Under the pieces are notes generated by a model. The model saw only the letters and a program-made list of their open reading frames with translations. It was not told the origin of the DNA and made no database searches. Shown here one piece after another: positions 37,392 to 46,328 of a DNA stretch of 64,000 bases. The stretch spans positions 76,387-140,386 of the forward strand of contig DASWVB010000019.1 in assembly GCA_036401375.1 (NCBI GenBank), in the 5' to 3' direction. Origin of the DNA: DASWUZ01 sp036401375 (GTDB lineage: Bacteria > Acidobacteriota > Terriglobia > Terriglobales > Acidobacteriaceae). The translations under genes and the position numbers were made by a program. How positions within the stretch are numbered: position 1 is the first letter of the stretch; each line of letters starts with the position of its first letter.

Positions 37392-39401
37392 CTATTGCCC
37401 GCTTGCAGCAGCGCCGTAAGTCAGCACGATCTGCTGCTGGTCCTGCGCGTTCACTTTTTGGTAAAAGTCCTTGAGATCAGGATAGTCTTTGGACTGGTAA
37501 AAAGGATTGGCAAGAATAAATACCCTCACCTGCGTATAGGTCCCCGGCTTTTCTGGATATTTAACGGAATAGAGTGCATTTTTCGGCAAAGGTGCGCGCA
37601 TATCCTTAGGTACACTCTCTAGCGCAGCGCCCTTGGGCAGTGTCAGCGCCACCGTATCCTGTACGAGCGAAGGATAGTGAAGATCGATAGGGCCTTCGCG
37701 CTTGTCACTGACGAACAGAGGCTTCTCGGACGCCTCAAAGAAGCTGGACGGCAGAAACAGACGCTTCGCTGATGACGAACCCATTCCGCCAGTTACACTC
37801 AGCACCGCTGAGAGATCCGTCTTCCAGTCAGCGAGCGCGACGAAATGGTCGAGCTTTACCTCAACACCGCCCGGCAGAGTCTGCTGCAATCTCTGCTCAA
37901 ACTCACGGCTGACTGCAGCTTCGTCTGTTCGTAGCGCTCGTTGACGCCAGTAAAGAGCTGCCGGGCCTGTCATTCTGATCTTGATGATCCCCTTGAGCTT
38001 GCCATCGGCGGCAATCTCGAGCTGCGCGGCTCGCACCGTCTCTGCGTCCTCATAGCCGAAGCCGGGCGTCTGCGCTACTGCCCCGCCCCCGCCGCTCTGC
38101 CGCACGCCGCCGCTCATGGTGTGGGTCCAGTGCAGCTGGCCAAAGGTGCAGTAGCGCTCGCCCGGGTCGAAGAACTGGTCTTTTCCATTGATGGACACGA
38201 TCGCGACGTAATCGTCGAGTTGCTGGAAGGTCATATAACCCGGCGAAAATAACGCGTGGTCGCGATTGGTCACAGCCATCGCGTACGCGTTGAGCCCCGC
38301 AGCTCGCACCAACGCGATGAACAGAAGCGTGATCTCATCGCTGCTGCCGCGCTTCGCGGCCCAGATGTCGTCAGCCGTTCGCGTCTTGATGCCTGCGGAC
38401 CTGTTCTCCGCCTCCCCATGCTGGCGTGTGAAGTCCGTGTTCTCCAAGAGCATGACCGCGTCGTAGATCTTGTTGACCTTCTGGCGATCCGTGTCCGTCG
38501 CACCCACCATCTGCGCCACGGAATCGTTCAACTTGGACGATGAGGTGAAGCGGTCGACGTCCTTTGACCAGTAGCGGCCTTCCGACGCCCAGTATGCGTC
38601 CGCCGTTCTAAATTGCGTGTAGTAGAAGAGCACACGGTACGAGATGCTGTGCAGAGGAGGAGCCCACTCCTCCTCAGGTAGAGGGGGAACGTTGTGAACG
38701 TTCAGCTCATACGCGTGCTGAGAAAAGATGTCCTTCACCGCCGCGCCCGGAGGCAGCACCATGGTGTAGGCAACTCCATTTGAATTGGTAAGGCTGCTGT
38801 GCGCGCCCGAGACGTCCTCGCCGGTGGGCCGGAAGTAGTAGTGCCCGTTGCGCAGGAACAGCTCCTGATGGACATACCAGATGGGCGGTACGACTATGCC
38901 GCTGTTATATCGCAGGAAGTAGCGATACTCCAGGATGCTGCCGACCTGTACATCCGGCATCGCGAAGACGGTCTCTACTCGATCGTTACCTCTGCCGCGC
39001 TGCACGACCTTTTGAAAGGGCTTTCCTGCGAAGGGTACGACAGATCCGTCACTGTGAATGGTACGTCCCTGCACCACGCCCATGCTGTAAACGCCGTTAT
39101 AGTAGGGGACAACGACATCGCCGTACCTCTTGCCCTCTTCAGTCAGGATCTTCAGACGAACGTAGACACTCTGGTAGTTCAACCTGTCAGTGCCGGCATC
39201 CATCGTGTCGGAGTTACTTCCTTCGCGGTCCTCGGTGATCTCTTCTCGGAACAGGTAAACGGCGATCGCGCCTGGAGCCTCTGGCTGCGACGTCATGGCA
39301 AGTTCCTCAGCTGTCGGCTTCTGCCAATCGGTTGCGGCCCGCATTGTCAGTGGTAGCAGGAGAGAAGAACAGACAACAAATACTCGTAGAGAGCGGCTCA
39401 C
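37392..39401 (-). CDS. Exported DUF3857 / transglutaminase-like protein
   Basis: A 669-residue exported protein. A signal peptide ends near MRAATDW; the DUF3857 beta domain occupies about residues 40-260 (YQSVYVRLKILTEEGKRYGD, SILEYRYFLRY). A transglutaminase-like domain follows, containing AAKRGSSDEITLLFIALVRAAG, where the usual catalytic Cys is Ser, and TNRDHALF as the likely His position, with FDPGERY. The GTG at 39401 follows GAGG and was preferred to a GTG two codons upstream. Such proteins are common in Acidobacteria; without the Cys it is probably not a functional transglutaminase. It is convergent with uppP. Confidence 0.85.
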   Translation of the reverse strand: MSRSLRVFVVCSSLLLPLTMRAATDWQKPTAEELAMTSQPEAPGAIAVYLFREEITEDREGSNSDTMDAGTDRLNYQSVYVRLKILTEEGKRYGDVVVPYYNGVYSMGVVQGRTIHSDGSVVPFAGKPFQKVVQRGRGNDRVETVFAMPDVQVGSILEYRYFLRYNSGIVVPPIWYVHQELFLRNGHYYFRPTGEDVSGAHSSLTNSNGVAYTMVLPPGAAVKDIFSQHAYELNVHNVPPLPEEEWAPPLHSISYRVLFYYTQFRTADAYWASEGRYWSKDVDRFTSSSKLNDSVAQMVGATDTDRQKVNKIYDAVMLLENTDFTRQHGEAENRSAGIKTRTADDIWAAKRGSSDEITLLFIALVRAAGLNAYAMAVTNRDHALFSPGYMTFQQLDDYVAIVSINGKDQFFDPGERYCTFGQLHWTHTMSGGVRQSGGGGAVAQTPGFGYEDAETVRAAQLEIAADGKLKGIIKIRMTGPAALYWRQRALRTDEAAVSREFEQRLQQTLPGGVEVKLDHFVALADWKTDLSAVLSVTGGMGSSSAKRLFLPSSFFEASEKPLFVSDKREGPIDLHYPSLVQDTVALTLPKGAALESVPKDMRAPLPKNALYSVKYPEKPGTYTQVRVFILANPFYQSKDYPDLKDFYQKVNAQDQQQIVLTYGAAASGQ

Positions 39402-39598
39402 GATCACCTCGACTGATTTTGATCAGGTGCAATATTTCTACTCGAACCAAGCCGCTCCCACAAGGCTCTCCTGATGTAGAAAGACTCTTTAGGTGGAAAC
39501 CCGCAAGTGCCATCGCTGCCGGGGAAACAGGCGAGTCGAAGTTTTCGCCCTTAAAAATGGTCCGAAGCAGATAGGCTGGTAGAAGTGAGTCCACGCGC

Positions 39599-39814
39599 AT
39601 GAGTCAGGAGCCGAACGGACGGCTGAATCCCTCCTCCAGTCGCCCAGGGGACAGAGGCGCGAGGCTCCAGGACTCTCAACCGCAACCGAGCCGACGAAAC
39701 GGGGGAGGAACGACTCTCCGAATCCTGTTCAGCACTGCGCATCGCACCATCGGCATTCAATACCTGCTGCTGTCTCTCACCGCAGTCACGGTCGGCAGGT
39801 ACTCTCGCTGCTGA
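39599..39814 (+). pseudogene. N-terminal fragment of cytochrome oxidase subunit I (frameshifted)
   Basis: This 71-codon frame ends in IGIQYLLLSLTAVTVG and then leaves frame. The retained part matches the start of subunit I (the membrane helix after FSTAHRTIGIQY). Inserting one base between 39797 and 39798, giving an ATG codon, would join it to the following frame as TVGMVLSLLMRVHLVW, the expected sequence. It is therefore the broken 5' end of the gene at 39814-41394, not a separate protein. Confidence 0.85.
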
Positions 39815-41394
39815 TGCGGGTGCATCTGGTCTGGCCCGAGTGGACTGTTCCCCTCGCCGGCCATGGCGCCATCCGCCCCGAAGACTACCTGGCCCTCGTT
39901 ACCATGCACGGTACGCTCATGGTCTTCTTCGTGCTGACCACGGCCCCGCAGAGCGGGTTCGCAAACCTCGTGCTCGCGGAGCAGATCGGGTCCAGGCGCA
40001 TGGCCCTGCCGCTCGTGAATGCCCTTTCTTTCTGGCTCACGTTTGTAGCGCTTATAGTGCTGCTCAGCGCCTTTCTCGTTCCCGGAGGAGCCCCCATCTC
40101 AGGTTGGACCAGCTATCCACCATTGAGCGCCGTGCCCGCCGCGGGTCCAGGCCAAGGTGGCGGCATGGACCTGTGGCTCGCGAGTATAGCTCTGTTTTGT
40201 GTGGCGTCAACGATGGGCTCGGTCAACCTGCTGGCGACCATCCTCGGCGAGCGCTGCGAGGGAATGACGCTTGGCCGGATGCCACTAACGGTCTGGTCGT
40301 GGCTGGTCACGTCTATATTGACGCTGCTCTGCTTCAGCGTACTGCTGGTGGCTGCGCTGCTGCTGATCTCGGATCGCCATTTCGGCACCAGCTTCTTTAT
40401 ACCCTTGGGCGATTTCATCGCAGGTCACGTCGTAGGCCGAGGGGAGGGCTCTCCTTTGCTATGGCTGCACCTCTTCTGGTTTTTTGGCCACCCTGAGGTC
40501 TACATCGCCGCACTGCCGGGCATGGGGATGACGAGCTCACTGCTGGCGAACTTTACCCGGAGGCCGGTGCTCGGTTACCGCGTGATGGCTGCTACGACTG
40601 TGCTCATCGGCTTCCTGGGGCTCGTCGTGTGGGGACACCACATGTTTGTCAGCGGAATGAACCCCTATGCAGGCACGGCGTTTGCGCTCACCACCATGGC
40701 AATCGCCGTCCCCAGTTCCATAAAGGTGCTGAGCTGGCTTGGAATGCTGCTGGGAGGCGGCCTTCGCCTCACCACACCGATGCTCTTTGCGATCGGATTC
40801 GTCTCACTGTTCGTGGCTGGCGGGCTGACCGGACCAATACTCGCTCAACCCGCGCTTGACGCCTACCTGCACAACACATTTTTTGTGGTGGCCCACTTTC
40901 ACCTCATCATGGCCATGGCCGGAGCGTTTTCAGTCTTCGCGGGCGTGTACTACTGGTTTCCGCTCATGACCGGTCGACTGATGCACGAGGGCTTTGGCAG
41001 GGCACATTTCTGGCTCACGCTGATGGGAGCGTACGCTACTTTCTTCCCCATGCACTTTGCGGGCCTCGCCGGAGAACCGCGGCACTACTCCGATTTGACC
41101 GGCGCGGCTATGGCAGGAATGCTTCCGCTGCAGCGCGGCATCACCATTGCGGCGTTGGCGCTCGCCTCAGCCCAGCTTCTCTTTATTGTCAATGTCGCAT
41201 GGAGCATAAAACACGGCACGATCGCCGAAGCTAACCCTTGGCGCGCAACCACCCTGGAGTGGGCGGACAAAGAGTGGTTTGCTTCGCCGCGAAGACAGAT
41301 ATGTCGTGGCCCCTATGATTACGGACCACAGTTCAAGGCCGCAGGGGGCGAAGACTTTGTGTCACAGAAGGACCCATGCGATCCTCCCTCCTGA
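39814..41394 (+). CDS. ctaD: Cytochrome c oxidase subunit I, 5' part displaced by frameshift
   Basis: Haem-copper oxidase subunit I core, 526 residues in this frame. Haem a and a3/CuB ligands are present: His in LVTMHGTLMVFF, His/Tyr in FGHPEVYIAALPG, the His pair in VVWGHHMFVSG, and His-x-His in VVAHFHLIMAMAG. The Tyr that cross-links to a CuB His is retained. Translation could start at the ATG at 39814, but then the first membrane helix is missing; that helix is encoded in another frame upstream. A one-base deletion is the simplest cause. No subunit III was found. Confidence 0.9.
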   Translation: MRVHLVWPEWTVPLAGHGAIRPEDYLALVTMHGTLMVFFVLTTAPQSGFANLVLAEQIGSRRMALPLVNALSFWLTFVALIVLLSAFLVPGGAPISGWTSYPPLSAVPAAGPGQGGGMDLWLASIALFCVASTMGSVNLLATILGERCEGMTLGRMPLTVWSWLVTSILTLLCFSVLLVAALLLISDRHFGTSFFIPLGDFIAGHVVGRGEGSPLLWLHLFWFFGHPEVYIAALPGMGMTSSLLANFTRRPVLGYRVMAATTVLIGFLGLVVWGHHMFVSGMNPYAGTAFALTTMAIAVPSSIKVLSWLGMLLGGGLRLTTPMLFAIGFVSLFVAGGLTGPILAQPALDAYLHNTFFVVAHFHLIMAMAGAFSVFAGVYYWFPLMTGRLMHEGFGRAHFWLTLMGAYATFFPMHFAGLAGEPRHYSDLTGAAMAGMLPLQRGITIAALALASAQLLFIVNVAWSIKHGTIAEANPWRATTLEWADKEWFASPRRQICRGPYDYGPQFKAAGGEDFVSQKDPCDPPS

Positions 41395-41440
41395 GGGCTG
41401 GATTGGTCTAGGTCGCGCGATTACCGTGGCCTTCCTGGCG

Positions 41441-44400
41441 TCACTCGGATTTTCGCAGCGCCTCTTTGACGCAGCGCAGGAAGTCCTGCACCGGCGATGG
41501 CTTCTGGATGAACCCGGCAATGTTCTTACCCGCAAGCTCGCTGCTGGCACGGGAGGCGTCGTAGCCGCTGGAGATGATCACCGGTACACTTGGAGCAATT
41601 TCGCGGATATAGGTTAGCGCCTCCGCTCCACCCATCACCGGCATGGTGAGATCCAGGATGACGAGGCCGATCTCATCTTTTCTCTCCCGAATACGTTCGA
41701 CTCCCTCTCTGCCGTCCTGGGAGCTGAGCACCCTGTAGCCATTGCGCTCGAGGATAGCCCTGGTAGTTCGCAGAACGATGTCTTCGTCATCCACCACGAG
41801 CACGAGCTCTCCATGGCCCCTCAGATTTTGCAGCGGAATTGTGGCAGCGGCTACTTCCCTGGCTTGATCGATGGAAGGCAGGACCACTCGGAACGTCGAT
41901 CCCCTGCCCAGCGTGCTCTCAACGTGTATAGCTCCGTGATGACCCTTGATGATGCCCTGAACGGATGCCAGACCCAGACCACGGCCGGTGAACTTTGTGG
42001 TGAAGAAGGGGTCAAAGATGTGGTTGAGTGTGCGCTCGTCCATACCGGAGCCATTGTCGGTGACCTCGAGGATCACGTGGGGACCCGGCCGCAACTCGGC
42101 AGAAGGGTAGGCGAGCCGGATGTCCTGAGTACTAAGCACTTCGCTCCGCAAACTACACCGCACTCGGCCGTGTTTGCCTTCGCCGATTGCCTCGGCGCCA
42201 TTGATGATCAGGTTCATAATCACCTGCTGCATCTGGCCTGCATCTGCCTCGATCAGCGGCAGGTCCGCCGGCAGCTCAAGCTCCAGCTCCACCATCTTCG
42301 GTATTGAACTGCGGATCAGCGACGATATTTCCGTCGTGATAGCCGCAAGGTCAACCTGCCGTACGACGAAGCGCCCTTTGCCGGCGTACGCGAGCATTTG
42401 GCGGGTAAGATCGGCGGCCCGTTGGCTGGCGTGAACCACATCCTTCAAGGCGCTCTGATAAGGGCTGTCTGCCGGGGCATCACTCAAGGCCAGCCCCGCG
42501 TTACCGAGGATGCCGGCCAGCAGGTTGTTGAAGTCATGCGCGATGCCGCCGGCGAGTATACCGAGGCTCTCCAAACGCGCCGTCTGCTGCAGTTGCTGGT
42601 CGAAGTGCTTGCGCTCGGTGATGTCACGTATGTTGAACTGGGCTACTGAACGCAAGCCCTCCTGGTACATGTTGGCTACCACTTCCACCGCAATGTGACG
42701 TCCGTCCCTGGCGCGTAGACTCACATCGGGCAGGCGGACTATGTCTTCTTTACGAATCCGTTCGAAGGTCTCCCGCGCATCCTCGTTGTCCCGGATCGGC
42801 TCCGCCTCCCAGAATGGCCTGCCGATCAGATCTGTTCGCCCGTATCCAAACAGTTCGATCAGGTAGGGGTTCACGTCCGTGATCTCACCCGTGTGGCCAT
42901 CGATGATTACAATCCCATCCTTGGCTGTCTCGAAGAGGCGCCTGTATTTGGCTTCCGCAGCGCGCTTGCGCTCGCTGATGTCGTCCATCGCCAGCAGGAT
43001 CAGGCCGGCATCGTTGCTCCTGTAGACCTTACGAGCATAGAGCTGGAATATTCTCCAGCCGATGCGTTCGAAGTCACGCTCGACCTCCACGTCATGGATC
43101 GCGGTGGCACCTTCAACTGCCAGCCTTTCGAAGAGGCCGAGGATGCCGGGAAGACTCCACTGTCCGTTATCGAGCTCAAAAAGGTTGCGACCTGCGATCT
43201 CCTCCAACCTGAGGCCAAAGGTGTCGAGAAAGGCGCGATTAGCCATCTGAATCTGCAACGCGGAGTTGAGCACCAGCAGCGGCTCCCGGACGGTCTCGAC
43301 GATTGCCTCCGAGTAGTCGCGTGCGTGCTTCAGCTCCTCCACAGAACGCTTGAGCTGATCTATATCGAGCAGCTGAAGTACCGCGCCTTCCACCCGGTTC
43401 GTTACGGTGCGGTAAGGGTGAATGCGCATGGAATACCAGCGCGAATACTGGTCCTGGACCTCCCGGGACATCGGCTCGACCGAGGTGACTACGTTAGCTA
43501 GCAGCTGCTCAAGATCAGCCACCTTGATGCGCGTGTTGAGGTCAGAGATTGGACGCCCGATGTCGGTCGGGATCAGGTTCAACACTTTTTCAGCGACCGG
43601 GGTGTAGCGCCGGATGCGGAGATCGCTGTCCAGCATCACGATAGGAACGTCGAGGCTGCTGAGCAGGTTCACCAGGTCGTTATTCACCTGGCTGAGCTCC
43701 CCGTTCCGGCTCTGCATCTCTTCGTTGGTAGTAGTCAACTCCTCGTTGGAGGACTGCAGCTCCTCCTTCGCAGTCTGCAGCTCCTCGTTAGTGCTCTGCA
43801 GCTCTTCGTTGCTCGATTGCGCCTCCTCGTTCGCGCTGCGCAGTTCTTCCACGAGGCGCTGCATATAGGCGCGGGTAGCGGCGAGCTCGACGACCAGCTT
43901 TTGATACTCGTCTGACGTGGCTGGAAGCTCTGGCGTCTCCTTGCGCAACACCGGCAGCTTTGGCTGCTTCCAGAGCTCCTCAAAGAGGATCAGGTAGTGT
44001 TGTCCGGCTCCCCGCTCCCCCATCGGGCGCACGACAAGGTTGATCTCGCGTGCCGCATCCGCCTCGCCGATCCGGATTTGCTCGTGCCTCACCTGCACAT
44101 TGGTCGTGCGAGCCTCCTCGTACGCGGCACGAAGGGGGAACGCGATGTCTTCTCGCACCAGCTGGAACACCCCTAGTTGCGGGTCTCCAGCCGCAGGGGC
44201 AAGATAGGGTCCTACTTCTCCGCGGAACTTGACCACAATTTCATTCGAGTTCACCAGGAAGCCGCTCGGGGCGTACTCGTCGAGCAGCGCTGCATCGGCT
44301 TTGCGGTCGAGCAAGGTAGCTGCATCCGATTTGGTGCCCGCCTGTTCCCTGCCGTTCGCGGAGTGAGCAGGCCGCGGCGGCATGTCAAATTCCGGCCTCC

Positions 44401-45925
44401 CGATCTGTGGATTCCTCATGTAGATCTTGTGCTTGCCATCCAGCACGGTGAAGTTGTCGGCTGAGGCGCCGAGAGATTCCGAACTGCCCAGCAGCAGGCA
44501 ACCATTGCGTTGCAGGGCAAAGCTGAAAAGGCTCAGCACGCGACGCTGCAGAGTGGGCCCGAGATAGATCAGCAGATTGCGGCAGCTGATCAGATCCATC
44601 TTCGAGAGCGGCGGATCCTTGGTCACATCCTGGCGGGAGAAGATGCAGAGCTCGCGAACCGACCGCGCGATCTGATAACCATCTTCCACTTTGACGAAGA
44701 AGCGTTTGAGCCGCTCGGGAGAGATCACAGCCGCGATACTCTCCGGGTACTTGCCCGTGCGAGCCGCCTCGATCGCGCGGTCACTCACGTCCGTTCCAAA
44801 GATCTGTACGGGGAAAGTCTGCTTCACCTCTTCGAGGTATTCGATCAGACATATGGCGAGTGAGTAGACCTCTTTTCCGGAGGCGCAGCCGGAGACCCAG
44901 ACACGTATCGTGTCGTCCGGGCTGCGGTCTGCCAGAATCTGCGGAAAAGCCTTCGCGGCGAGCACATCGAACGTCTCGGAATCGCGAAAGAACTCGCTGA
45001 CTGTAATGAGCAGGTCGTCGAAGAGGACATCCAGCTCTTCCGGCTTTCCTTCGAGGACTTCGAGGTACTTGTCGACTTCCTCAAGATGATTCAATGCCAT
45101 GCGGCGGGAGAGCCGGCGGTAGACCGTAGGCATCTTGTAGTGGGTGAAGTCGACGCCTCTGCGACTCTGCAGCAGCGTTAGTATCCGCTGCAAGGCTGGT
45201 CCCTCTTCGATGCGGGAGTCCCTTTGCGACTGGTCCGCGAAGTGGAAGTGCTCCGCGATCGTAGCGATCTCCCTCGCAATAGCGTCAGGAGGCATGACGA
45301 AGTCGACGACCCCAGCCGCTATAGCATTGCGGGGCATGCTGTCGAAGGCGGCCGAATCGTCCTGAGCAAAGGTGATGCCACCGGCGGCCTTTATGGCCTC
45401 CAGGCCGATAGTGCCGTCAGACGCCGAGCCCGAGAGCACAACGCCGATCGCACGGCTGCCCTGATCGTTGGCCAGAGAGCCGAAGAACAGGTCGATCGGC
45501 AGATGGGGGCGCCGCTCTTCGCTCCGGGCGCTCAGCTTCAGTACGCCTTTCTCGACAATCAACTGCCGGTTCGGAGGGATCACATAGACATGGTTAGGCT
45601 CGATCTTTATGTCCTGTACAGCCTGCCTGACCGTCATCGAGGTGTGGCTTGAAAGCAGGTCCGCAAGCATGCTCTGGTTTGCCGGATCAAGGTGCTGCAC
45701 CAGCACGAAGGCCATTCCCGTATTAACCGGAAGAGAAGCCAGCAGCCTTGTAAAGGCCTCCAATCCCCCGGCAGAGGCGCCTATGCCCACGACGGGGCAC
45801 ATCCCGGGCATTGGCATCAGCCGGGCATGTTCTTCTGCCTGGACTACAGGGGAGACCGGCGGCGCCTGCTCGGCAGTTCCCTGGTCAGCCTGGTCCTGGG
45901 TTTCCACTTTGCCTTGGGACTTCAT
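41441..45925 (-). CDS. CheB-CheR-PAS-histidine kinase-receiver fusion protein
   Basis: A 1494-residue hybrid. CheB methylesterase (about 42-232) with nucleophile Ser51 (GIGASAGG), His (VQHLDP) and Asp (GSASDGTIG). CheR methyltransferase (about 245-500) with VWVSGCASGKEVYSLA and SCRNLLIYL. Then a linker with PAS-like folds, a long coiled coil of NEELQ-type heptads (about 660-740), a PAS (VPIVMLDSDL), two more PAS domains, HisKA (GILAGGIAHDFNNLLAG), an ATPase domain and a receiver (ILDLTMPVMGG) at the C terminus. AAGGAG precedes the ATG at 45925 ideally. It combines methyl-accepting and phosphotransfer functions; the target chemoreceptors are not in the window. Confidence 0.93.
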   Translation of the reverse strand: MKSQGKVETQDQADQGTAEQAPPVSPVVQAEEHARLMPMPGMCPVVGIGASAGGLEAFTRLLASLPVNTGMAFVLVQHLDPANQSMLADLLSSHTSMTVRQAVQDIKIEPNHVYVIPPNRQLIVEKGVLKLSARSEERRPHLPIDLFFGSLANDQGSRAIGVVLSGSASDGTIGLEAIKAAGGITFAQDDSAAFDSMPRNAIAAGVVDFVMPPDAIAREIATIAEHFHFADQSQRDSRIEEGPALQRILTLLQSRRGVDFTHYKMPTVYRRLSRRMALNHLEEVDKYLEVLEGKPEELDVLFDDLLITVSEFFRDSETFDVLAAKAFPQILADRSPDDTIRVWVSGCASGKEVYSLAICLIEYLEEVKQTFPVQIFGTDVSDRAIEAARTGKYPESIAAVISPERLKRFFVKVEDGYQIARSVRELCIFSRQDVTKDPPLSKMDLISCRNLLIYLGPTLQRRVLSLFSFALQRNGCLLLGSSESLGASADNFTVLDGKHKIYMRNPQIGRPEFDMPPRPAHSANGREQAGTKSDAATLLDRKADAALLDEYAPSGFLVNSNEIVVKFRGEVGPYLAPAAGDPQLGVFQLVREDIAFPLRAAYEEARTTNVQVRHEQIRIGEADAAREINLVVRPMGERGAGQHYLILFEELWKQPKLPVLRKETPELPATSDEYQKLVVELAATRAYMQRLVEELRSANEEAQSSNEELQSTNEELQTAKEELQSSNEELTTTNEEMQSRNGELSQVNNDLVNLLSSLDVPIVMLDSDLRIRRYTPVAEKVLNLIPTDIGRPISDLNTRIKVADLEQLLANVVTSVEPMSREVQDQYSRWYSMRIHPYRTVTNRVEGAVLQLLDIDQLKRSVEELKHARDYSEAIVETVREPLLVLNSALQIQMANRAFLDTFGLRLEEIAGRNLFELDNGQWSLPGILGLFERLAVEGATAIHDVEVERDFERIGWRIFQLYARKVYRSNDAGLILLAMDDISERKRAAEAKYRRLFETAKDGIVIIDGHTGEITDVNPYLIELFGYGRTDLIGRPFWEAEPIRDNEDARETFERIRKEDIVRLPDVSLRARDGRHIAVEVVANMYQEGLRSVAQFNIRDITERKHFDQQLQQTARLESLGILAGGIAHDFNNLLAGILGNAGLALSDAPADSPYQSALKDVVHASQRAADLTRQMLAYAGKGRFVVRQVDLAAITTEISSLIRSSIPKMVELELELPADLPLIEADAGQMQQVIMNLIINGAEAIGEGKHGRVRCSLRSEVLSTQDIRLAYPSAELRPGPHVILEVTDNGSGMDERTLNHIFDPFFTTKFTGRGLGLASVQGIIKGHHGAIHVESTLGRGSTFRVVLPSIDQAREVAAATIPLQNLRGHGELVLVVDDEDIVLRTTRAILERNGYRVLSSQDGREGVERIRERKDEIGLVILDLTMPVMGGAEALTYIREIAPSVPVIISSGYDASRASSELAGKNIAGFIQKPSPVQDFLRCVKEALRKSE

Positions 45926-46328
45926 TTACTCCTTAAAAGCCAGTACCTCTTATCCTGGAGCAGGCAGGTGGTTTGCCAATTACTTCCCTGCAAGCGACGC
46001 CAGGAGCACAGCATTGAATGATCAATATTATGCTCCTCCGTGCTCGGCTTCGCTCGCCGCGTTCGGAAGTGCCTTGGCAGCATGAACAGGGGCGGGGCTC
46101 CGGACCCTGCAGATAAAAACTCAAAAGCTTTGTTCTCTCGCTCGGGCAACCTGTACCTTCTTTGTACCTTCTCACCGGTCAGTAAAAAGCGCCCTCCTTC
46201 GACCGCCCGTAAGTCATTTTCCTGCTTAGTTTAGCGGGAACTCGGGGAAGGTGGCAGTGGCAGCAGAGACTTAAGCACCTCGCGCTGCCAGTTTTGCGCT
46301 AGCGACACACGACATCATTACGGGATAA
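45926..46328. other. Divergent intergenic region, promoter for the sugar cluster
   Basis: About 400 bp between the hybrid kinase gene (minus) and the first gene of the sugar biosynthesis operon (plus). It must hold both promoters unless the operon is read through from elsewhere. No repeat, RNA or operator was recognised. Confidence 0.4.
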
